A DNA stretch of 64,000 nucleotides from Diadema setosum (Eukaryota; Echinodermata; Echinoidea; Diadematoida; Diadematidae). The notes under the pieces were generated by a model, which was not told the DNA's origin, made no database searches, and saw only the letters and a list, made by a program, of their open reading frames with translations. Shown here one piece after another: positions 57,301 to 64,000 of this stretch. The stretch covers positions 18,563,506-18,627,505 of the forward strand of contig NC_092692.1 of the NCBI RefSeq assembly GCF_964275005.1, written 5' to 3'. A program made the position numbers and the translations under genes. The first letter of the stretch is position 1, and each line of letters starts with the position of its first letter.

Positions 57301-60300
57301 AAGAAATTATCGGGAGAAAAATAAAGAACGCATTTTCAACCCTTCTGGTGAATGTATCACTAAAGATTTCAGCCGAAATAATTAATGACATATCGCAATC
57401 CCGCTGATATTTGATGTAGAAATAGGCGCTGAAAGGATTGTGAATTCGGCCGTGACGTATAGGCATGTACGCAATGCGAAGTGATTATTGGGTGAAAAAT
57501 ACAGGACACATTTTCAAACCCTTTTGGCCCGTGCATCATGAAGATTAGAGCCGAATAATAATTCATAAAATCATCGCAATCCCGTTGAAGTTTGAGGAAA
57601 CGATAGGCGCAAAAGAATCATGATTTTTGGCCGTGTCGTGTATCTTTTAAGAACGCATTTACGAAATGCGAAGAGTTTATCGGGGAAAAATAAAGGACAC
57701 ATTTTCAACCTCTTTTGGCGCGTGTATCATAAAAGATTGCATCCGAAGTCATACATGAAATCATCGCAATCCCGCTGATATTTGAGGTAGAAATAGACGC
57801 AAAAAGGATCGTGAATTCGGCCGTGTCGTATACCTTTCAAGAACGCATGTACGGAATGCGAAGAGATTATGGGGAGAAAAATAAAGAATGCATTTTCAAC
57901 CATTCTAGCTGGTGCGTGCATCACAAAAGATTACATCTGAAGTAATTCATGAAATTGCCACAATTCGGCTGATATTTAATGTAGAAATAGGCGATAAAAG
58001 GATCGTGAATTCAGCCGTGTCGTATACACATGTACGAAATGGGAAGAGATTATTGGGAGAAAAATACAGGACACATTTTCAACCCCTTTTGGCCCGTGCA
58101 TCATAAAGATTACAGCCGAATAATAATTTATGAAATCATCGCAATCCCGTTGAAGTTTGAGGAAACAATAGGCGCAAAAAGAATCATGATTTTTGGCCGT
58201 GTCGTATATCTTTTAAGCACGCATTTACGAAATGCGAGGAGTTTATCGGGGAAAAATAAAGGACACATTTTCAACCCATTTTGGTGCGTTATCATAAAAG
58301 ATTACAGCCGAAGTTATTCATAAAATCATCGCAATCCCGCTGATATTTTAGGTAGAAATAGGCGCAAAAAGGATCGTGAATTCGGCCGTGTCTATACCTT
58401 TAAAGAACGCATGTACGGAATGCGAAGAGATTATGGGGAGAAAAATAAAGAACGCATTTTCAACCATTCTCGCCGGTGCGTGCATCACAAAAAGTTACAT
58501 CCGAAGTAATTCATGAAATCGCCACAATTCCGCTGATATTTGAGGTAGAAATAGGCGCAAAAAGTATCATGAATTCGGCCATGTGGTGCATCTTTTTTTA
58601 AGAACGCACTTATGAAATTCGAAGAGTTTATCGGGAAAAATAAAGGACACATTTTCAACCTCTTTTGGCGCTTGCATCATAAAAGATTACAGCCGAAGTA
58701 ATTTATGAAATCGTCACAATCCCGCCGATATTTGAGGTAGAAATAGGCGCAAAAAGTATCATTAATTCGGCCATGTGGTGCATCTTTTTTTAAGAACGCA
58801 CTTACGAAATTCGAAGAGTTTATCGGGAAAAATAAAGGACACATTTTCAACCTCTTTGGCACTTGCATCTGAAAATATTACAGCCGAAGTAATTTATGAA
58901 ATCGTCACAATCCCGCTAATATTTGAGGTGGAAATGGGCGCAAAAAGGATTGCGAATTCGGCCCTGCATGTCGTGTACCTTTCAAGAACGCATGCACAAT
59001 GCGAATAGATTATCGGGAGAAAAATAAAGAACCCCTTGTAGCGCGTGCATCAGAAAATATCACAGCTAAAATAATTCATTAAATCGTCGCAATCCAACTG
59101 ACCACCAAGAGCAAGTTACGCAGCAAGTTCGTGCGCCGATGTTTAGAAAAAGTCACAAACGCATTTGATACAATCTGATTTTGTTCATTATCATTTTACG
59201 CTGTAATTCACAAACAAACATTCTATTTTTTCCTATTTTTTTTTTTTATTTCTTGTGCAATAAATAATGCAAGTTTAAAAAAAGAATATTAATCTGTAAA
59301 ATGTACATGGGTAAGGGGGTACGTCCATAAAAAACAAGAAAATAAGTTTGCAAGTCATTTAATGTTTTTTTAGGTTGTCGTTGTTGACCGGTAAATTTTC
59401 TGTTCGGACCGGTAAAAAATGGTAAAACGGGGCATTTACCGGTCCGACAGAGACAGGTTGGACCGGCAGAAAAAACGGGTTAGTGTGCAGCCCTGCTGAT
59501 GCTATATTTTGTATTCTGTTAAAAAAAAAAGAAAGAAATAATGCTTGAACATGATTCCCATATTACAAGATGATCTGATATCTTCTATTTACATTTTGTG
59601 AGCAGATGGTCTGTGGACTCTTCATTGACTTCCGAGTGTTGTTGTTGTTATTTTCTTCCTTCTCAACAGGTTTCCATGGGGGCAGGAAGCTTTTGACAAG
59701 GCCAAGGCTGAAAATAAATTGATATTCTTATCAGGTGAGCACCTCATTCTCGTAGTGTCACCTCATCATGTGCGTCTAAATTATCCATCTAAGACAATGT
59801 CCCTTATCATGTCTGCAGAGCTGTTTAAGCAAACCATACTTGAACACTCTTAAAAGTCCTAAAATGATATTACTTTTTACAAAATTTACATACTTTTTGT
59901 TTGTAGGCGTACTCGATTCGTGTAAGGTGCATGTGAAATCCACTTGCTCAGTCTGTAGTCTTCCCACTCATGTCTGATATTTTCACCTCACTTTTTCTCT
60001 TACCCTTTTTCTATTCTTTTAAGATGTCCAAGTTTATGAGGAATCTTGACAGTGTAACACACAATTGTACATTATATTTAATTTTTATTATCGACGCATC
60101 ACCCATTGCTCTGGTACTAACATGGGCATTAGATTAATGCCACATGTTTTTTTTTTGTTTTGTTTTTTTGTTTTGTTTTTTGTTTTGTTTTTTGACATGC
60201 ATAGTTGGTTACTCCACATGTCACTGGTGTCACGTGATGGAGCGAGAGTCCTTTGAGAACAAAGACATTGGCAAGCTGATGAATGAGCACTACGTCAGCA

Positions 60301-62150
60301 TCAAAGTGGACCGCGAGGAGAGGCCCGATGTGGACCGAGTCTACATGACTTTTATTCAGGTAAGGACCAGATTTAATCCTTTCTGTGCTAGGGACTGTGG
60401 ATGGCATGTACATCTCTATGGGGTTTTCTTTGCCAATCAGCACCCAAAGCACAACAAAGGGTTAGAATCTTCCTATATCACTCAGTTGGGTTTATTGCCT
60501 TTGTTGACCTTGCACTTTCCCCTTCTTTCTGCTGTCATTACTCTTGTTTTCAATGAGGGAGGATTTTAGGCTAGAAGAATTACAAGTTGACATATGCCTG
60601 ATGATCCAAAGCATGACAACGTGCAGAGTTGCAGAATCTTGGCATTTGTAAGATCTCTTATTGCAGCCAAGCTGAAAAGCTTTGCTAACCAAACATCAGT
60701 TATTCATAAAGTCCAACATTACATTTGCATTATGTGAAGCTTACACTAATGTTGCAACCTTTCAATTCTTACACGGCAAAAAGTTTCTTCCAAAAGCGTC
60801 CCCTTATAGTTGCACAGATAAAAGGAACACTTCAAAGAAATCTGCAAAATATCACTTCCTTCAGTCACTAGAACACTTATATAATTCCAAAGACTGTCTA
60901 GGAATAATACCTCAGCCTGGTACTTTGGACACTAATAGGAACTTTGAAATGCTTGCAAGTTTTTCACCATTTTCAGTAAATCATTTTCCTTGCGAAGATG
61001 TTTTGCTCTTTGCACAATGTGTTGCATGATACTGTATCCATATGATTTTACTCTGTAGGCTACAGCTGGAGGAGGTGGGTGGCCAATGAGTGTCTGGTTG
61101 ACCCCTGACCTCAAACCCCTCATGGGGGGCACATACTTCCCTCCCCACGATCGATTTGGCCGTCCTGGCTTTGGCACCATCCTGCAGACCATTGCAAGGC
61201 AGGTGAGCTGTGCAAGAGGAAGCAATTTTTTAACCGTAACTTGCAATGTGTATTCTGTTTGAAACAGAAATAAGAATGAGGGTTGTTCACTAATCAGTGT
61301 AATAAAGTTAACCTTTCATTTCTGAATCTACTTCCTGCTTTCAAAATATCAGCATGATCACCAGTAATGAATTATCATGTCTTCAGACTTAAAGCAAACA
61401 GTGGCCATATTTATGATGATAGATTATTTCATACTAAATGAGGACTGCCATGTTTCATACTCTATCACTGCACAGTCAAAGCAAGAAATGCGTCTTGTCC
61501 TTCCCCTACGCAAAATCATGCTGCATTGTTCAAGTGCTCTTTGATTATGCTTTTTTAACAGCACATCAACATTACTATATATGCAGTATATTTGTGGTGT
61601 TTTCTCTTTTACAAATCTTGCGAGTCATCCAATATTCAACAAATTAACAAAATTCACTGACAATTTGTAAGACCATTGCAGAGTATAGCATTTCAAAGAT
61701 GGGAAATCACAAACATTTCTCCTGAAATGGATAATACTTAGTTCTCATTCCATTTCTATGCATTGCTGCAGTGAATTCAACTGCACATTAAATTATCATA
61801 CGAGTTCAGATTCGCAATGGGATGAGAATATTGTCGGCTTTTGTAGAGGCAAACTGAGACATTGCATGGCCATGGGATGAGAAATCGACCAATCAGCTTA
61901 CAGGAATTATGCTGTTCTAGAATATTTGAAGTGTTGTATCCTTAACTGCAGTGGAGAGACAACAAGTCAGCGTTGGAACTGCAGAGCAACAAGATTCTGG
62001 AGGCCCTACAGAGTGCCGTCCAGATGAAGTCATCCAGCGACCCTTCACCCCTGGGGTCAGAGGTCATGGACAAGTGCTACAAGCAGCTCAACGACAGCTT
62101 TGATGATCAGTACGGAGGCTTTGGCGGTGCTCCCAAGTTTCCACAGCCGG
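54343..62150 (+). CDS. SPATA20: SPATA20, thioredoxin-like DUF255 protein, exons 1-6 (5' part)
   Basis: Exons 54343-54452, 55452-55571, 59670-59734, 60205-60359, 61059-61202 and 61952-62150 splice in frame (GT-AG) to 264 residues, about one third of the human protein; the rest lies beyond the window. The signature [19 protein letters not shown] and [20 protein letters not shown] leads to the thioredoxin-like [17 protein letters not shown] with its CxxC. Then come [50 protein letters not shown] and [15 protein letters not shown], all family hallmarks. Only one frame of exon 1 fits exon 2. It begins [20 protein letters not shown], basic with no acidic residues, which looks like a mitochondrial presequence. 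An ATG in exon 2 (55468) could start a leaderless form. SPATA20/SSP411 is sperm-associated in vertebrates; the biochemical role is unsettled. Confidence 0.95.
54697..55085. mobile_element. palindromic TTAA MITE, copy D, in SPATA20 intron 1
   Basis: TTAAAGGGATGGTACAGTAT at the left, ACTATACGATCCCTTTAA at the right, TTAA at both edges. The centre folds perfectly (GTGTGGGTCCCACAC near 54889). It is the longest and cleanest copy, so probably among the younger ones. Confidence 0.88.
55851..59495. mobile_element. hAT-like non-autonomous element carrying a satellite array
   Basis: The left end CAGGGCTGCACACT and the right end AGTGTGCAGCCCTG are inverted repeats. CTGATGC flanks both sides (55844-55850 and 59496-59502), or GCTGATGC if the terminal G is shared, matching the 8-bp hAT duplication. 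Both subterminal regions are packed with GGTCCGAC/GTCGGACC motifs, which could be transposase-binding sites. The 3.6-kb interior has no transposase; most of it is a tandem array. The element lies in SPATA20 intron 2. Confidence 0.8.
56500..59105. repeat. tandem array of ~190-bp units (about 14 copies)
   Basis: The landmark GATTATCGGGAGAAAAATAA or a close variant recurs at about 56722, 56916, 57109, 57306, 57483, 57675, 57865, 58048, 58241, 58429, 58626, 58818 and 59007, spacing 177-197 bp. Each unit also carries ATAGGCGCAAAAAGGATCGT and TCGCAATCCCGCTGATATTT. Copies are diverged and fall into at least two alternating subtypes (with or without GTTTATCGGG). A ~110-bp direct repeat containing TTTAGAAAAAGT flanks the array on both sides (about 56374 and 59139). 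Confidence 0.92.
60147..60196. repeat. T-rich TTTTG simple repeat before SPATA20 exon 4
   Basis: Repeated TTTTTTG blocks form an extended polypyrimidine tract just upstream of the exon 4 acceptor (60204). Confidence 0.85.
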
Positions 62151-62173
62151 GTATGTACGCATACTTGAGATGA

Positions 62174-62690
62174 TTACTGAAACTGGTGTGTACAACTACC
62201 ACACAAGACCACAAATGACTGTGAAAGTCTACAGGGCTGTAGGGTATCCCATTTAAGGTCTGTCAGCATGGCGATGACACTTCTTTCACTCGAAAAGTCA
62301 TTGTTGATGTATCGCGCAACACTATATTGAAATGACTCCACCTTAGCCTTACTTCCTATGACTACTAAAACTGTCATTTACAACTTGTTGGGATCCCACA
62401 CTCAGCTGGCATGTTCCAAGATAGGTCAGACAAGTGTTAAATAGCACATCATTTTGATGTCTCCAGGACACCTATTCATGTTTTGACACAGGAAACCAAG
62501 TACTTTCAGTCCTTTGTTGATAGTGCTGTCTATGTGCTCATTCCATGATAGCTGGTTGGTGATTTCCACCCCTAGATATTTGGCTGAGGAGACTGCTTTT
62601 ATTTGGGGTTGATTGTTGCTTGAGTACAAGGAAACAAGAAAGTCATGACACCTTGTGATGTGAAGGATGTTGCGCTTTTCTGTGTGGAAC
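62174..62690 (-). mobile_element. degenerate LINE reverse-transcriptase C-terminal fragment
   Basis: On the minus strand, VSSAKYLGVEITNQLSWNEH and INKGLKVLGFLCQNMNRCPG ... MMCYLTLV is the post-palm region of CR1/L2/Rex-type LINE proteins. It continues past an in-frame TGA (62427-62425) as PILEHA...VWDPNK and then, with further stops, as VARYINNDFSSERSVIAMLT and WDTLQPCR. Several stop codons show that it is inactive. No 5' end or 3' tail is resolved. Confidence 0.85.
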
Positions 62691-62743
62691 TCCTTCTGTA
62701 CTAGTAAGTGCCCAGAATGCTGGATAGGTGCTATAGAATGTAA

Positions 62744-62875
62744 AAACGTATCGCCGGGAAATGTAAAAATCTCGAAAAATTGCATCAACGGGGAATGTGA
62801 AAACGTCTCGCCGGGAGATGGAAAGTGTTCGGTTTTGTCGGGAACTGTAAAAACGCTGCTGGGAAATGTAGTAAT
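62744..62875. repeat. short diverged direct repeats
   Basis: The motif GCCGGGAAATGTAAAAACGT and variants recur about six times (near 62753, 62789, 62812, 62839 and 62862) beside the LINE fragment. Irregular period of roughly 23-36 bp. Confidence 0.6.
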
Positions 62876-64000
62876 CATGTGTTTCTACAGTATTACGGAT
62901 ACATATAGATGATGAATATTCATGATGAAGCGGGATGATTGCCCCAACAGTGCTTATCATCTCGTAATACACTCATCCAGCAGCACAATAAATATCACTC
63001 ATGCCTTTAGGCTACACATATGCACCGTAAAGAACTAAAAAAAGACCAGTAGACAAGAAAAATTTTGATCTTTGATACTTTAATTCAATTTCCGTTCTCA
63101 AATGATGTGTTCATCTATTCACCAGTGCATTTAATTAAAAGGCAACTACATGTATAGTCGTGAAAAAGTAAGTACATTGGGGATCTGCATTTTTCAAACT
63201 TGAATTCGGAAAATGCATGTCATCACTGGGGTGACAAAACCTTGTACTTGTATTTCCATTTTTTGTATCCAAAAATGAGGTTTTATGCATCTCATAGCTC
63301 GGAAGCCATATTTTGTTTTGTCCAAATATATTTCAAATCTAAAACATGGAGCCACTGTCGTCTGGTACTTATTCCCCCTTGTTTGTATTTTTGAATATCG
63401 GCCATATTTCATTAAATCATGGTCTAAAGCATTTAACACTTTTTGAGATATGAAGTTTCAACACCAGGCATGCGTCCTGTAGCTTTGCAAGGGGCCAAAC
63501 CATTTTGTTTTGGTGATTGTTATAAATAGTTGATTAAATGAAATGAAATAAATGAATATTTTGCCCCGTCCTTTGTGTCGCCTGTGGATTCTACATGTAA
63601 CAAAACTATAATATTTTTACAGCTTTTACTGCCACATATTCAAAAGGTCAGGATTTTTCATACTGACTTCGGTCATGAGAAATAAACTTTCGTTTAAAAT
63701 TGTGTCATTTTGTCAGTGCAAGAACCCTGTTCACAACTTCACAAAAGATGCAACGTATATCAAATTCTTCTAACATATTGCTTAAACTTGTATCTTGTTT
63801 TAAGCCTCATTTAGTCATACAGTAAATCTCTGATGAGTCAACGTCGGATGAGCAGAAAATCTTGCTTGGAAGTAAAATTAAAGTCCCGATTTTTCATATT
63901 TTTTTCTCATAGAAATATGTGGAAAAAAAGCCCAAGTATAAGAATTGAATTTCGGTTGTGTCGAAGTATTAAAAAATCAGTCCCTTGTGTATGAAATACA

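Larger units (their letters stand above)
62151..64000. other. SPATA20 intron 6 (5' part)
   Basis: Starts at the donor GTATGT. No further SPATA20 exon is recognisable before the window ends. It contains a LINE fragment, a small direct-repeat cluster, and at its right edge a sequence (about 63823 onward, ACAGTAAATCTCTGATGAGT) that resembles one end of another Tigger-like element running out of the window. Confidence 0.55.

Overview
The window looks like nuclear DNA of a marine invertebrate deuterostome, most likely an echinoderm. That is an inference from animal-type introns, the animal selenoprotein MSRB1, AT-rich intergenic DNA and a dense mix of TTAA, TA and hAT-type miniature elements. No bacterial operons, rRNA or CRISPR are visible, and the species cannot be fixed from the sequence alone.

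Four host genes are supported by exons that splice in frame. (1) Minus strand, 6744 to 4727: the first two coding exons of an ankyrin-repeat protein. (2) Plus strand, 29081-35659: complete MSRB1, a methionine-R-sulfoxide reductase with an in-frame TGA at the selenocysteine position. (3) Minus strand, 49371 to 45012: complete THUMPD1, the THUMP-domain partner of the tRNA cytidine acetyltransferase. (4) Plus strand, 54343 to beyond 62150: the 5' part of SPATA20 (thioredoxin-like DUF255 family), running off the right edge. THUMPD1 and SPATA20 are divergent, with about 5 kb between their first recognised coding exons.

Two young LTR elements dominate the left half. The first, 8735-14328, has nearly identical 734-bp LTRs but no reverse transcriptase. 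Its single long ORF joins an SR-rich, proline/serine-rich region to an integrase-type HHCC zinc-binding domain. It looks like a non-autonomous element and is the most novel object here. The second, 16848-28005, is a Ty3/gypsy element with unusually long LTRs of equal length (2731 bp) and one open gag-pol frame of 1765 codons. Its primer-binding site matches tRNA-Leu, and inside each LTR lies a second segment that resembles the 5' end of the same tRNA.

The rest is a graveyard of small elements, mostly in introns and spacers: four copies of a palindromic TTAA-flanked element, two of a 94-bp TTAA element, hAT-like elements ending in CAGTGGCGGATCC, a MULE-like element interrupted by a LINE fragment, a pogo/Tigger-like element, hairpin elements, and a 3.6-kb hAT-like element in SPATA20 intron 2 that carries about 14 tandem copies of a ~190-bp unit. 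LINE tails lie at 1078-1416, 29684-30126 and 62174-62690. The stretch 35956-45011 has no gene I can recognise.
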